From the NCBI RefSeq assembly GCF_002093625.1, contig NZ_MRWD01000041.1:1-50975 (forward strand): 50,975 nt of DNA, written 5' to 3'. Under the pieces are notes generated by a model that searched no databases, was not told the origin of the DNA, and was given only the letters and a program-made list of their open reading frames with translations. The position numbers were made by a program, and so were the translations under genes. Numbering within the stretch: the stretch's first letter is position 1; every line of letters begins with the position of its first letter. The stretch comes from Rouxiella silvae (GTDB taxonomy: Bacteria; Pseudomonadota; Gammaproteobacteria; Enterobacterales; Enterobacteriaceae). Positions 9,323-18,298 of the stretch are shown one piece after another.

Positions 9323-10645
9323 TCAGAGTGACTGGTGGCGGGTTTCTTTAGTCAGCAGCAGAGCAATCAAAGTAAGCGTTGCCATTGAAGCCAGATAAAC
9401 ACCGACATAAAACAGCCCGTAATGGGTTGCCAGCCAGGTTGCAATATAAGGAGCAACGGAAGCGCCTAATATTGAAGACACATTATAGGAGAAAGATGCG
9501 CCGGTATAGCGAACTTCGGTCGGGAAAAGCTCCGGCAGCAGCGCGCCCATTGGGCCGAAGGTTAGCCCCATTACGCTAAAGCCGCAGATCAGGAATACCA
9601 TCACTGCACTGATTGAACCGCCACTAATGACTGACGGGAAAGTCAGCGCAAACAGAATAATCAGCAGTGTAATGCAGATCATGGTTTTACGGCGGCCAAA
9701 TTTGTCGGCCAACTGCCCAGCAATAGGCACCATTACACCAAAACCAATCACGCCAATCATTAGCATCAGCAGGAAGTCGTTACGAGTAATGCCCAGGCCC
9801 GCCGGCTTCGGCGTGGTGCCGTAACCGAGTGAGTAAACAGTCATGATATAAAACAGCGTGTAGGTTGCCACCATGATGAAGGTACCCAGTACGGTAGCCT
9901 TCAGGTGCTTGCTAAACAGGCGACCAATAGGCACTTTTACCTGCTTGCCCGCTTTGGCGATTTTGGCGAATACCGGCGTTTCATGCAGAGAAACGCGCAC
10001 GTAAAGACCAATGAGCACCAGCACGGCAGAAAGCAGGAACGGTATGCGCCATCCCCAGTCGATGAACTGCTGTTCTGTCAGCAGCCATGAAAGCAGCAGG
10101 AACATGCCGTTGGCAAAGAAGAAGCCGATTGGCGCACCCAACTGCGGGAAAGAGCCGTAAAGCGCCCGTTTTTTCGGTGGCGCATTTTCGGTCGCCAACA
10201 GCGCCGCGCCGCCCCATTCACCCCCGAGCCCGAGGCCCTGACCAAAACGGGCCAGCGCCAATAGCAGAGGAGCGAATACGCCAATGGTGGCATAAGTCGG
10301 CAGCAGGCCAATGATTACGGTTGAGATACCCATGGTCAGTAGTGATGCAACCAGCGTGACTTTGCGGCCTACGCGGTCACCAAAGTGGCCAAATAGCGCA
10401 GAGCCAATTGGGCGTGCAATAAAGGCAATGGCAAACGTTGCTAGCGACTGAAGCGTAGCGGCAGCAGGGTCACCCTGAGGGAAGAAAATGTGCGGGAAGA
10501 CAATAACTGCCGCCGTCGCATAAATATAAAAGTCAAAAAACTCGATGGCGGTACCGATCAGTGACGCGATGATAACTTTGCCGCGAGAGTTTTGGCTAAC
10601 GAGTTCCGCGTCAGCCTCGAGTTCTGGAGTGATGATGGCTTGCAT
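9323..10645 (-). CDS. yhjE: MFS metabolite:H+ symporter YhjE
   Basis: Twelve-helix inner-membrane carrier of the MHS group of the major facilitator superfamily, 440 residues like E. coli YhjE. The conserved loop 2-3 motif GHFGDRVGRK and the MHS features GLGLGGEWGGAALLATENAP are present. Substrate is not established; relatives such as ShiA, ProP and KgtP move organic acids and osmolytes. It lies upstream of cdh on the same strand and downstream of a 344-base gap that probably carries its promoter. Confidence 0.93.
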   Translation of the reverse strand: MQAIITPELEADAELVSQNSRGKVIIASLIGTAIEFFDFYIYATAAVIVFPHIFFPQGDPAAATLQSLATFAIAFIARPIGSALFGHFGDRVGRKVTLVASLLTMGISTVIIGLLPTYATIGVFAPLLLALARFGQGLGLGGEWGGAALLATENAPPKKRALYGSFPQLGAPIGFFFANGMFLLLSWLLTEQQFIDWGWRIPFLLSAVLVLIGLYVRVSLHETPVFAKIAKAGKQVKVPIGRLFSKHLKATVLGTFIMVATYTLFYIMTVYSLGYGTTPKPAGLGITRNDFLLMLMIGVIGFGVMVPIAGQLADKFGRRKTMICITLLIILFALTFPSVISGGSISAVMVFLICGFSVMGLTFGPMGALLPELFPTEVRYTGASFSYNVSSILGASVAPYIATWLATHYGLFYVGVYLASMATLTLIALLLTKETRHQSL

Positions 10646-10989
10646 AAGTGTTTCTTATTTGTTTTTTATGTAAATTGGTTTGTTTAAAAAAATCATCTTA
10701 AGCACTGCCTAAAGGAGTTTCAACCGGCCAGAGGGGGCATGAAATAGGGATTTCGGCTGAAATGGGAGATTGCTCCGCAAATAGGTGGGATGGTTAGTCA
10801 TAAGTTTGTCGAATGATTTATTTTCAGAGTAACATTCTGTAAATGAGTGAAAGAAAAGTGAGCGAGGTAGTGGGTTGTTCTGGGTTTGGTCGCGACTTTG
10901 TCGATATTTTAGAGCTATTAACTGGTTTTTAGCGTGATTATTAGAATTTTATGCCAGACAGTTGGCGCTGTCTGGCATGAAGGGGTTGG
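10646..10989. other. Intergenic region yhjD-yhjE
   Basis: A 344-base gap with no coding potential. It should hold the yhjE promoter on the minus strand close to 10650-10750 and the transcript end of yhjD near 10951-10978, where a hairpin is described separately. Confidence 0.5.
10951..10978 (-). terminator. 11-bp hairpin 12 bases after the yhjD stop
   Basis: Arms ATGCCAGACAG (10951-10961) and CTGTCTGGCAT (10968-10978) pair perfectly with a 6-base loop. The position right after the yhjD stop points to transcript termination. The sequence that follows on the minus strand is only AT-rich, not a T-run. Confidence 0.55.
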
Positions 10990-12003
10990 TTAAGGCTTGT
11001 GAGCGTGTTCCACGTCGGGCATCGGTGGGTCATCACTGTAGCGTGCTGTGGCTATCCAGGCTGCGCAAAATAGTGTGAGGCGCGCGAAGAAGTAGAAGAA
11101 AGCCATCAGGCCGATAACAGACCCGAAGGCCGCGCCTGAAGGCGAACTGGCCAGGCGAGGCAGCATCATGGTCATGATAAATTTAATCACTTCAAAGCCG
11201 ATAGCGGCGATCAGCGTACCGCGCAACAGTGCCTTTTTTCTCGGCTTGTGTCGCGGCAGTATCCAAAAAATCCACAGAAATAACAGGTAATTGGCGGCTA
11301 TAGAAATGATCAGCGTGATGACGGTCATCACCGGACGCAGCCACTCGATCCCGCCCAAGCCTAGGGCATCAACAATACTTTGCTGAGCAGAACCGGCGAT
11401 TGAAGTCAGCGACAGCGTAATAATCAGCGCCAGCACCAGCCCGGTCAGTGAGACAAGATCGCGCAGATAGCGGGTATAAATTTTCTCCTGATCCTGAGGA
11501 TTTCTCTCCCACACGTCTCTCGACTGGGCGCGGATCGCTTCACGCAGATTACCCATCCAGCTTATCCCCGAATACAGCGCGATAAGCAGTCCCGATAATC
11601 CCACCGCCGTTCTTTGCTCAATAGCCGTATTTACCGTGCTCTTGAGCGTATTGGCCAGGTTCGGGTCACTGATGCTACTGACGATTTTGTTAATAAGCTT
11701 CGCCAGCAGATCAGGATTGGAGGCCAGCACGAAGCCGACGGCGGCAAAAGAGACCATCAAAATCGGGATAAGCGACAAGAATGAGAAGTAGGTGATAGCC
11801 GCACCAAACTGGCTGCCCAACCTGTCGTTGAACCTATCGGCAGCGCGCAGCAGATGCGCCACCCAGTGCCACGCCTGCACTCGGCTAATTAGGCGTGAAA
11901 ATCCCGACAAGGTAGCGTCCACCTTTTGATTACCGGTTTTGATATTGATCAGCGGCGTTTGGCTGTCTTGTGGTGTCATTTTTTCTTTTGTGGGTAATGG
12001 CAT
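10990..12003 (-). CDS. yhjD: YihY/BrkB-family inner-membrane protein YhjD
   Basis: Multi-pass inner-membrane protein of the YihY/virulence factor BrkB family. The 337 residues match E. coli YhjD closely, including RFNDRLGSQFGAAITYFSFLS, split here as RFNDRLG and GAAITYFSFLS, and the block SPSGAAFGSVIGLMAFFYFFAR near the end. The E. coli protein has been implicated in lipid A/lipopolysaccharide export suppression, but its transport activity is not settled. The N-terminal 40 residues are hydrophilic and poorly conserved; an alternative start at 11979 would drop eight of them. Confidence 0.93.
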   Translation of the reverse strand: MPLPTKEKMTPQDSQTPLINIKTGNQKVDATLSGFSRLISRVQAWHWVAHLLRAADRFNDRLGSQFGAAITYFSFLSLIPILMVSFAAVGFVLASNPDLLAKLINKIVSSISDPNLANTLKSTVNTAIEQRTAVGLSGLLIALYSGISWMGNLREAIRAQSRDVWERNPQDQEKIYTRYLRDLVSLTGLVLALIITLSLTSIAGSAQQSIVDALGLGGIEWLRPVMTVITLIISIAANYLLFLWIFWILPRHKPRKKALLRGTLIAAIGFEVIKFIMTMMLPRLASSPSGAAFGSVIGLMAFFYFFARLTLFCAAWIATARYSDDPPMPDVEHAHKP

Positions 12004-12103
12004 TAATCCACTTAGTCCTTAGTGTTGTTCAAGTTCCAGCATTAAGTATAGCTTTCATCTGCTTTTATGGCCCGTTAAGCGATAAATAAGCGTTATAAAA
12101 AGC

Positions 12104-13003
12104 TTATGCAATAAAGGCTTGCATAATTTCGCCTAGCCAATCCATAAAGATTTTTACCCGACGCGAGATAGGGTGACGGTGTGGATACACCAGCGTGACC
12201 GGCATCGGGGGTGCCTTAAACTGCGGCAAAATACTGACCAACTGCCCGTTTGCAAGATAAGGGCGAATGCCGATTATCGGTACCTGAATAATACCGAGCC
12301 CTGACAGACAGGCCACCACGTAGGTTTCAGTGCTATTCACCGTAATGGTACCGCCGCATTTAACGATTTTCAGCTCTTTGCCATCGAGATACTCAAAATC
12401 ACTGCTGCGGCTGCGCAGTGCCTGATCGTAGTTCACCATGGCATGCTGCGTGAGTTGATCTGGGTGGTCTGGCGTGCCGTAACGCTGCAAATAATCCGGA
12501 CTGGCGCAGTTGAGCACGTTAAGGTGCCCCAGCGGGCGTGCAATTAACCCTGAGTCTTTCAACTGGCCAACGCTTATAACGCAGTCAAATCCTTCGCGAA
12601 CGATGTCCACCCGGTGGTCGGTGCTGCTCAGTTCTATTTCCAACGCCGGATAACGGTTGAGAAACTCGGCCAATCGCGGTAACACCATGTGCGTCGCCAT
12701 CGTGAGTGGCATATCTACTCGTAACTTGCCGCTGACCGTGGTGGGATTGGACTGGAACATTGACTCAAGATCGTCCATGTTTGCCAACAGCTCTTTGCAG
12801 CGCTCATAGAAAATTTGTCCATCCTGCGTCAACTGCACTCGACGAGTCGAACGATGCAGCAGGCGCGCCGACATTCTGCTTTCAAGCTGTTGGATCAGGC
12901 GCGAGACACTGCCCTTAGGTAACCCCAAACTCTCCGCGGCGCGCGTAAAATTACTGAGTTCAGCTACGCGGACAAAAACCTGCATTGATTGAATTTTATC
13001 CAC
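12104..13003 (-). CDS. LysR-family transcriptional regulator
   Basis: The N-terminal winged helix-turn-helix (MDKIQSMQVFVRVAELSNFT, then AAESLGLPKGSVSRLI) and the C-terminal substrate-binding lobe (LRVDMPLTMATHMVLP onward) are typical of the DsdC/AaeR-type LysR regulators that control a neighbouring oxidoreductase. I chose the GTG at 13003 because GAGGAAG lies just upstream and it gives the usual family N-terminus; an in-frame ATG at 13057 would add 18 unlikely residues. It is divergent from the SDR gene with 127 bases between, which should contain its operator. The effector cannot be told from sequence. Confidence 0.9.
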   Translation of the reverse strand: MDKIQSMQVFVRVAELSNFTRAAESLGLPKGSVSRLIQQLESRMSARLLHRSTRRVQLTQDGQIFYERCKELLANMDDLESMFQSNPTTVSGKLRVDMPLTMATHMVLPRLAEFLNRYPALEIELSSTDHRVDIVREGFDCVISVGQLKDSGLIARPLGHLNVLNCASPDYLQRYGTPDHPDQLTQHAMVNYDQALRSRSSDFEYLDGKELKIVKCGGTITVNSTETYVVACLSGLGIIQVPIIGIRPYLANGQLVSILPQFKAPPMPVTLVYPHRHPISRRVKIFMDWLGEIMQAFIA

Positions 13004-13130
13004 ATCTTCCTCACTAAAATCGCTGATTGTTGTTTCTATTGAGACAGTGAAACTCATTTTAAACTATTTATCATTCTCTTCGACTCCAATAGGCTGTTTA
13101 TCACACAACGTTGCAACTCTGGAGTCCTAA

Positions 13131-13889
13131 ATGAGCAATAAAATAGCAATAGTTACCGGCGGCAGTCGTGGATTGGGTAAAAACGCAGCATTAAAGCTGG
13201 CAGAACAAGGTATTGACGTCATTTTAACTTACAACAGCCAGCGCGAAGAGGCTGAGGCAGTAGTGCGTGAAATTCAGGAAAAAGGGGCAAAAGCCGTCGC
13301 CTTGCAGCTTAACGTCGCCGAAAGTGCCACCTTCGATCATTTCGTGGCGCAAACTCAATCTCAGCTTGAGAGTGTGTGGCAGCGTAAAAACGTTGATTTT
13401 CTGGTTAACAACGCCGGGATTGGCATTAACGCTCCCTTCGCCGAGACCAGCGAAGAGCAGTTTGACCTGCTGATGAATATTCACCTCAAAGCCCCGTTTT
13501 TCCTGACCCAAAAACTGCTGCCACTCATTGCAGACGGTGGGCGTGTGCTCAACGTTTCTTCCGGGTTGACGCGTTTTTGCCTGCCGGGATACTCGGCCTA
13601 CGCCACCATGAAAGGTGCAATGGAGGTGCTGACGCGCTACCAGGCCAAAGAGTTGGGCGCGCGCGGAATTTCAGTAAATATTTTGGCGCCGGGCGCGATT
13701 GAAACTGATTTTGGCGGAGGAACGGTTCGTGATAACCAGCAGGTAAATCAGTACATTGCTCAAAATACCGCCTTAGGTCGTGTTGGCATGCCGGACGACA
13801 TCGGCGCAATGGTGGTCATGTTGTTGAGCGAGCAAAGCGGCTGGGTAAACGGCCAACGAATCGAGGCATCGGGCGGTATGTTCTTGTAA
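13131..13889 (+). CDS. SDR-family oxidoreductase
   Basis: Classical short-chain dehydrogenase, 252 residues, cytoplasmic and probably NADP(H)-dependent. Visible motifs are the cofactor loop TGGSRGLGKNAA (TGxxxGxG), NNAG at about residue 90, the catalytic Ser in VSSG, and YSAYATMK with the YxxxK pair. GGAG precedes the start at a normal distance. It is divergently paired with the LysR gene, which very likely regulates it. The substrate is unknown; such pairs are often involved in detoxifying carbonyls or quinones. Confidence 0.92.
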   Translation: MSNKIAIVTGGSRGLGKNAALKLAEQGIDVILTYNSQREEAEAVVREIQEKGAKAVALQLNVAESATFDHFVAQTQSQLESVWQRKNVDFLVNNAGIGINAPFAETSEEQFDLLMNIHLKAPFFLTQKLLPLIADGGRVLNVSSGLTRFCLPGYSAYATMKGAMEVLTRYQAKELGARGISVNILAPGAIETDFGGGTVRDNQQVNQYIAQNTALGRVGMPDDIGAMVVMLLSEQSGWVNGQRIEASGGMFL

Positions 13890-14239
13890 TCAACTCTCAT
13901 TAGGTGCAGGTAATAACTTCGCTGAAAGGCAGCATCACATTTTGCAAGCATTGAGGAGGAGAGTATCGTTTTGAGCCATTCAAATACCTGTGCCGAGGTA
14001 CAACATAAGCCGTAGGCACCGGAGAATAAAAGAGAGTAAATAACGAAATTAACCTGATATTGATGAGTTAGCGTATTCATGGTCTCACGGACAAGATAAG
14101 GAACACTCGCGTTCAGTATTGCGATGACTATCATGAACAATGTTGCTGCTATAAAATTTTTAAAAGGCATTGGTATTGAACGATGACTATACGGTAGGCA
14201 CGTATATAATCTATTGAATAATAGAGCGATAAATCTCAT
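13890..14239 (-). pseudogene. 5' remnant of an ABC transporter permease/ATPase gene
   Basis: On the minus strand the frame beginning at 14239, or more likely at the ATG at 14170 (MPFKNFIAATLF), reads as the first two transmembrane helices of an ABC exporter (ILNASVPYLVRETMNTLTHQ, then YSLLFSGAYGLCCTSAQVFEWLK, each quoted in part) and an intracellular loop ending at FQRSYYLHLM. The family normally continues for about 500 more residues with an ATPase domain. Here the homology stops at about 13905 and the frame runs into the antisense of the SDR gene, ending at 13760. Only the 5' part survives, so the gene is broken. Base composition is much more AT-rich than the flanks, suggesting foreign origin. 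Confidence 0.65.
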
Positions 14240-14704
14240 GTTTTGCCTTGTATGAAACTTTCAATAGAAAATACACGAGTGATTTCAGCTAAGCCTACAG
14301 GATATCCTAAAACGGCTCTTTTAATTAAGGTGTCTAGATGGGTTATGATCAATATTATAATTTTCCATATTAATTTCTTTTTTGTGGGTTTGTACTGCTA
14401 GATATTTATACCTTCGTTGCTATTAATATCCGTGATTGTTATCGCAAAAAATTTTTATCCATGTAATGAATGATGTATTGTGAATCATTAATTTAACGAA
14501 TATTTAAAGAGACCAATAAGATAAATATTGAGTGCATATTCATTAGTGATTTTTTCAAATATAACGGGTCGCTTTTTTATTGTTTTTAAATACACATTCT
14601 GCGATTGTATAGCCTTGATTTCTGTTACTTCCAATTCGTCAGTTTTATAGAGTTTCTTTTTATTCTTTCTTAACCTTTTTACTCATTTTAGAAAAGGAGT
14701 TCAT
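14240..14704. other. AT-rich intergenic stretch
   Basis: About 465 bases strikingly rich in A and T, without a plausible gene on either strand. Together with the adjacent ABC transporter remnant it looks like the scar of a decayed acquired segment between the SDR and acetyltransferase genes. AAAAGGAG just before 14705 is the ribosome binding site of the next gene. Confidence 0.55.
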
Positions 14705-15265
14705 ATGCTGACTGTTTCCACGCCGGTGCTTGAAACTGCGCGTCTGGTACTACAACCCTTGACCCCTCACGACGCGCCGGTTATTCAGCGCCTCTTTCCG
14801 CATTGGGAAATTGTGCAATATCTTGCCGCCACGGTACCCTGGCCGTTTCCAGACAACGGCGCGCATCACTATGTTAATAATGTCGCGCTGGCTTCAACGG
14901 CTGAGGGAACCGGCTGGTTCTGGACCCTTCGCCGCAAAGATGCGCCGGCAGAGCTTATCGGTGTGATTTGCCTGAGCGATACCGAAAATAACAATCGTGG
15001 TTTTTGGCTGCTACCGCCTTGGCAGGGGCAGGGTCTGATGGCCGAAGCGAGTATGGCGGTCACCGACTATTGGTTTAATACGCTAAATCGTGAAGTGCTG
15101 CGCGCGCCCAAAGCCAAGCTTAACGAAGCCTCACGACGCATTTCACGCGCCAGCGGCATGCGGCTGATAAAAACCGAAAAGAAGGCCTACGTCGGGGGCG
15201 AATTTGATTCAGAACTGTGGGAAATAACCCGCGATGAGTGGAATAATCTGCACCACAAAAAATAA
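14705..15265 (+). CDS. GNAT-family N-acetyltransferase (RimJ/RimL type)
   Basis: The 186-residue protein opens with LETARLVLQPLTPHDAPVI, the usual start of RimJ/RimL-like acetyltransferases (Acetyltransf_3), and has the acetyl-CoA loop region FWLLPPWQGQGLMAEA (Q-x-x-G-x-G/A type) and the late motif NEASRRISRASGMR. It should transfer an acetyl group from acetyl-CoA to an amine, such as a protein N-terminus or small molecule; the acceptor is not known. AAGGAG lies 6-7 bases before the ATG. It appears to be a single-gene unit. Confidence 0.9.
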   Translation: MLTVSTPVLETARLVLQPLTPHDAPVIQRLFPHWEIVQYLAATVPWPFPDNGAHHYVNNVALASTAEGTGWFWTLRRKDAPAELIGVICLSDTENNNRGFWLLPPWQGQGLMAEASMAVTDYWFNTLNREVLRAPKAKLNEASRRISRASGMRLIKTEKKAYVGGEFDSELWEITRDEWNNLHHKK

Positions 15266-15308
15266 TTCAAAAATCCTCGAATAGAATTCGGCCCCTAGGT
15301 GTTTACTC

Positions 15309-15354
15309 AATATCCGTCGAACTTGAAGCAGCAACGACACATATTTTGGATATT
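15309..15354. repeat. Possible dispersed inverted-repeat element
   Basis: The ends AATATCC (15309-15315) and GGATATT (15348-15354) are complementary and enclose CGTCGAACTTGAAGCAGCAA. Short intergenic elements with a CGTCGAACTT-type core are, to my recollection, repeated in enterobacterial genomes. Only one copy is present in the window, so the call is tentative. Confidence 0.3.
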
Positions 15355-15376
15355 TTAAATCACCTAGGGCACGACT

Positions 15377-15949
15377 ATGCAAACCACACAGCTTCAACCT
15401 TCGCGAAAGCGATACGATCACCTAACCATTTTGCTGCACTGGCTAACCGCCCTGTGCGTGATTTTTCTTTTTGCCAGCGCCCATATCTGGGGAGTACTAG
15501 AGCGTGGAACGCCGCTAAGAAAAGGGCTACAGTCGGTGCACATCTCCGTGGGCATCCTGTTGGCCGTGGTGATTATCTGGCGTCTTGTCTGGCGCATGAC
15601 TCACCGAACTAAACTTGATGAAATCCCTATGCCGCGCACGCTATCACTGGTGTCGAAGCTAACGCATTGGGCGCTTTATAGCCTACTGCTGACGCAGATT
15701 ACCCTTGGATTTTTATTCCGCTGGGCGCAGGGCGAACCGTTCTATTTCTTCTCGATATTTCCTATTCCCGATGTTTTTGGCATCGACTCATCTTTGCGCC
15801 GCACCTTTGGCATGTTGCACAACAACGTCGCCTGGGCGCTGGTTATTCTGGCCGGTTTACACGCGCTGGCCGCATTGTTCCACCACTATGTACTGCGTGA
15901 CGGTGTTTTAAGGCGGATGTTATCCACTACTGACAGGACGGCACCATGA
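15377..15949 (+). CDS. Cytochrome b561 family protein
   Basis: Four-helix di-heme b membrane protein that passes electrons to or from the quinone pool. The 190 residues show four hydrophobic helices with histidines in the expected places (LLHWLTA, SVHISVG, LTHWALY, MLHNNVAW and LHALAALFHH). It closely resembles E. coli CybB and YodB in layout. It is the first gene of a tight run with the TPR, sigma and anti-sigma genes: its stop TGA overlaps the ATG of the next gene (ATGA). This coupling suggests the sigma system responds to a redox or respiratory signal, which is inference. Confidence 0.92.
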   Translation: MQTTQLQPSRKRYDHLTILLHWLTALCVIFLFASAHIWGVLERGTPLRKGLQSVHISVGILLAVVIIWRLVWRMTHRTKLDEIPMPRTLSLVSKLTHWALYSLLLTQITLGFLFRWAQGEPFYFFSIFPIPDVFGIDSSLRRTFGMLHNNVAWALVILAGLHALAALFHHYVLRDGVLRRMLSTTDRTAP

Positions 15950-16509
15950 AACTATTTACAGTAACTTATCTTTTCACCGTAAAAAAACTCACCCGACCCC
16001 TGCTGTTGCTAACCTTGGTTAGCGGGCTTTCAGGTTGGACATTAGCGGCTCATGCGATGGGCGATGATTCTAAAAAAACGCCGGACTGCCCGAAGGGTCA
16101 GGTTTATGACAGTAAAACTAAAGCCTGCATGATTGAAAAAAGCAGCATGCTTTCAGATGAAGACAGAACGCAGTATGCCTATCATCTGGCAAAGACCGGG
16201 CGCTATCAGCAGGCATTAAACCTGTTGGACACGCTGAAACAGCCTAATACTAAAGAGGCGTGGAATTATCGCGGTTATGCCACGCGAAAATTGGGGCGCA
16301 CCGATGAGGGTATCGGCTATTATCAGAAATCAATTGCTCTTGACGCCAAGTACAGCCTGGTACGTGAGTATCTTGGTGAGGCCTACATGATCAAGGGCCG
16401 ACCTGATTTAGCCAAGGCGCAGTTGGCGACCATAAAATCGCTGTGCGGCACCGGATGTGAAGAGTACCGGGACTTGCATGCGGCAATACAAGGGCACCCT
16501 GAATCCTGA
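15946..16509 (+). CDS. Exported TPR-repeat protein
   Basis: A 187-residue protein with an N-terminal signal sequence (hydrophobic segment about residues 17-35, cleavage probably after AAHAM), so periplasmic. A short cysteine pair follows (CPKGQVYDSKTKAC), then at least two tetratricopeptide repeats around residues 78-150 (YAYHLAKTGRYQQALNLL and NYRGYATRKLGRTDEGIGYY), and a second cysteine pair CGTGC near the end. TPR proteins are protein-binding scaffolds. It is translationally coupled to cytochrome b561 and 6 bases upstream of the sigma gene, so it could act as a periplasmic sensor or partner for the system. Exact function unknown. Confidence 0.85.
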   Translation: MKLFTVTYLFTVKKLTRPLLLLTLVSGLSGWTLAAHAMGDDSKKTPDCPKGQVYDSKTKACMIEKSSMLSDEDRTQYAYHLAKTGRYQQALNLLDTLKQPNTKEAWNYRGYATRKLGRTDEGIGYYQKSIALDAKYSLVREYLGEAYMIKGRPDLAKAQLATIKSLCGTGCEEYRDLHAAIQGHPES

Positions 16510-16515
16510 TGCAGG

Positions 16516-17064
16516 GTGCCTGATAACCTGAGGCAACCAGAAATTACCCCTCACGACCTGCGTAATGAGCTTAGTCTTTGTCTGGCGCGTTTATGGCGTT
16601 ACGCCATGGTGTTGTCTAAAAAACGCGACGTGGCTGATGATTTGGTTCAGGCCACCTGCGTTCGCGCACTTGAGCGTGGGCAGCAGGTTGAGGCCGGTTC
16701 GCGGGTTGACCGCTGGTTTTTCTCTATTCTGCATTCGATTTGGATCAACGAAACGCGTGCTCAGCAGGTGCGCCGGGGACAGGGTTTTGTCGATATTGAT
16801 GAACTTGATGCCGCACCTGATGAATTTGACAATCAGCGGCAGGCCAATCAGGTGATGCAGCGTGTCAATCAACTCCCCGAGGCGCAAAGGAATGCGGTGT
16901 TTTTAGTTTATGTCGAAGGTTTTACCTATCTGGAGGCGGCGCAAACTCTCAATGTGCCTATTGGAACTATCATGAGTCGGCTGGCAAGCGCCCGGCAGAC
17001 ACTGGCAAAAGGCGCAGCCGAGCCGAGGGCTCTGTCTCAACGGGGAGAAAATCATGACCGATAA
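16516..17064 (+). CDS. ECF-type RNA polymerase sigma factor
   Basis: The 182-residue protein has sigma region 2 (ARLWRYAMVLSKKRDVADDL, then VQATCVRALER and the region 2.4-like VDRWFFSILHSIWINE) and sigma region 4 with its helix-turn-helix (LPEAQRNAVFLVYVEGFTY, AQTLNVPIGTIMSRLASAR). No region 3 is present, as in ECF (group 4) factors. The best start is a GTG at 16516, only 6 bases after the TPR gene. The gene end overlaps the anti-sigma start by 11 bases, the normal layout for a sigma/anti-sigma pair. Its promoter targets cannot be read off; the operon's own upstream region would be the first candidate. Confidence 0.93.
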   Translation: MPDNLRQPEITPHDLRNELSLCLARLWRYAMVLSKKRDVADDLVQATCVRALERGQQVEAGSRVDRWFFSILHSIWINETRAQQVRRGQGFVDIDELDAAPDEFDNQRQANQVMQRVNQLPEAQRNAVFLVYVEGFTYLEAAQTLNVPIGTIMSRLASARQTLAKGAAEPRALSQRGENHDR

Positions 17065-17845
17065 TATTTCATCATCTCCGGTTGCCGACACCCTGCTGGT
17101 GGCATATCTCGATAACGAACTCAGCGCTGAGCAGCAACATGCGTTCGAAAGGCGTTTGCAGCAGGACCCGCAGTTGGCAAGCCGACTGGCTTATCTTCAG
17201 CAAAGCCAGTTTGATTTTGCGGCGGCCTTTGAGCCCCTGCTTGAGCAGGCACCGTTGGCTGAACTGCAGGCGGCGTTAGATAAACAGACAGAAAAATCCC
17301 TGCCGCATCAAAGCAATAATAGCGTGAGTCGCCGCAGTTTACTGGCAGCGGCGGTGAGCTTTTTGGTTATAGGCACGGGCGTCGGACGCTATGTTCTGGC
17401 TCCAGCGTCAGACAAACAGGACAACAATTGGCGCAGCCTGGTTGCCCAATACATGTCGCTTTACAGCGCTGATACGCTGGCCGACATTCCTGATTCTCCG
17501 CTGCAACAGCAGGTTGAGCTAGACCGCGTAGCCAAAGCAGTCGGGATCGGATTAACTCCGCAGCAGCTGCAACTTAAGGGTGCGCAGCTTAAGAACGCGC
17601 GCATTCTTCGCTATGACGAATACAACATCGCACAAATCTCTTGGCTGGACGAAAAGTACGGGCCGCTGGCGCTGTGTATAACGCGCAGCGATCATTCAAA
17701 AAATATTCAGCAGACGGCGGAAGTTCGTCGAGGAATGAATGTTGTCTATTGGCGTCGGCAGGGTTTTAATTTCATGTTGATCGGTCATGCGCCCGCTGCT
17801 GATATTCAGCAGCAGGGAATACATCTGTTGAAAACTATTTCCTAA
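17054..17845 (+). CDS. Membrane anti-sigma factor
   Basis: A 263-residue protein with an acidic cytoplasmic N-terminal domain of about 85 residues (LLVAYLDNELSAEQQHAFER, the typical anti-sigma start), a single transmembrane segment (about residues 97-117, preceded by SRRSLLAAAVSF) and a periplasmic domain. It lacks an obvious HxxxCxxC zinc motif. It should hold the upstream-encoded ECF sigma inactive at the membrane until a signal arrives. The overlap with the sigma gene supports coupled synthesis. A DUF-like periplasmic part with YDEYNIAQISWLDEKYG is shared with similar anti-sigma proteins as far as I recall. Confidence 0.88.
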   Translation: MTDNISSSPVADTLLVAYLDNELSAEQQHAFERRLQQDPQLASRLAYLQQSQFDFAAAFEPLLEQAPLAELQAALDKQTEKSLPHQSNNSVSRRSLLAAAVSFLVIGTGVGRYVLAPASDKQDNNWRSLVAQYMSLYSADTLADIPDSPLQQQVELDRVAKAVGIGLTPQQLQLKGAQLKNARILRYDEYNIAQISWLDEKYGPLALCITRSDHSKNIQQTAEVRRGMNVVYWRRQGFNFMLIGHAPAADIQQQGIHLLKTIS

Positions 17846-18298
17846 TGCCACTATCACCACACTACACCAATGTTATGCCAAATCACGCGCCTTGAGGATC
17901 GTAATTTTAAAATTATTGAGCGGATCCTTTTATCAAAACAATATTTTAAAAAAACGATTTAGCCATCGTTTTTCTGTGTAACAATATTGTTATTCTCTTG
18001 TTTAAGAAAATGTGCGTACTTAGTTACGTATTTCGATACATTTGTTACATTTAAGACGCAAAAACCCCCTCCTAAATCGTGACGCTCGCGCTAAATAACC
18101 CTATTATTAGTCCGATTTGATAAATTTCTCGCAATTTTCACCATGTCATGGATGTTTTTTGTCTTTGCCGCCATTTATAGCTGAACCGGTTTTTTAATTT
18201 AGTTAGCTAGCGCGGGTGAGCGAAAAGTAGGCAGTGAGGTGGCGGTGTGTAGAAAACCCCCTTTTTTAAGATCAAGCAATGTGTCAGTAAGAGGCATT
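17846..18298 (+). promoter_or_regulatory. Upstream region of the sugar dehydrogenase operon
   Basis: A 453-base AT-rich gap without a gene. It contains a weak AT hairpin (AAAAACGAT 17950-17958 with ATCGTTTTT 17965-17973) that may end the anti-sigma transcript, a 12-base palindrome AACAATATTGTT (17980-17991), and TTAGTTACGTA (18020-18030), an 11-mer repeated upstream of mqo. GTTAC recurs about 20 bases later. The repeated GTTA words recall ArcA boxes. No promoter hexamers are called. Confidence 0.45.

Noticed and set aside
13760-13889. C-terminal part of the minus-strand frame that begins at 14239
   Set aside because: This part is just the antisense of the SDR gene; it has no ABC transporter homology.
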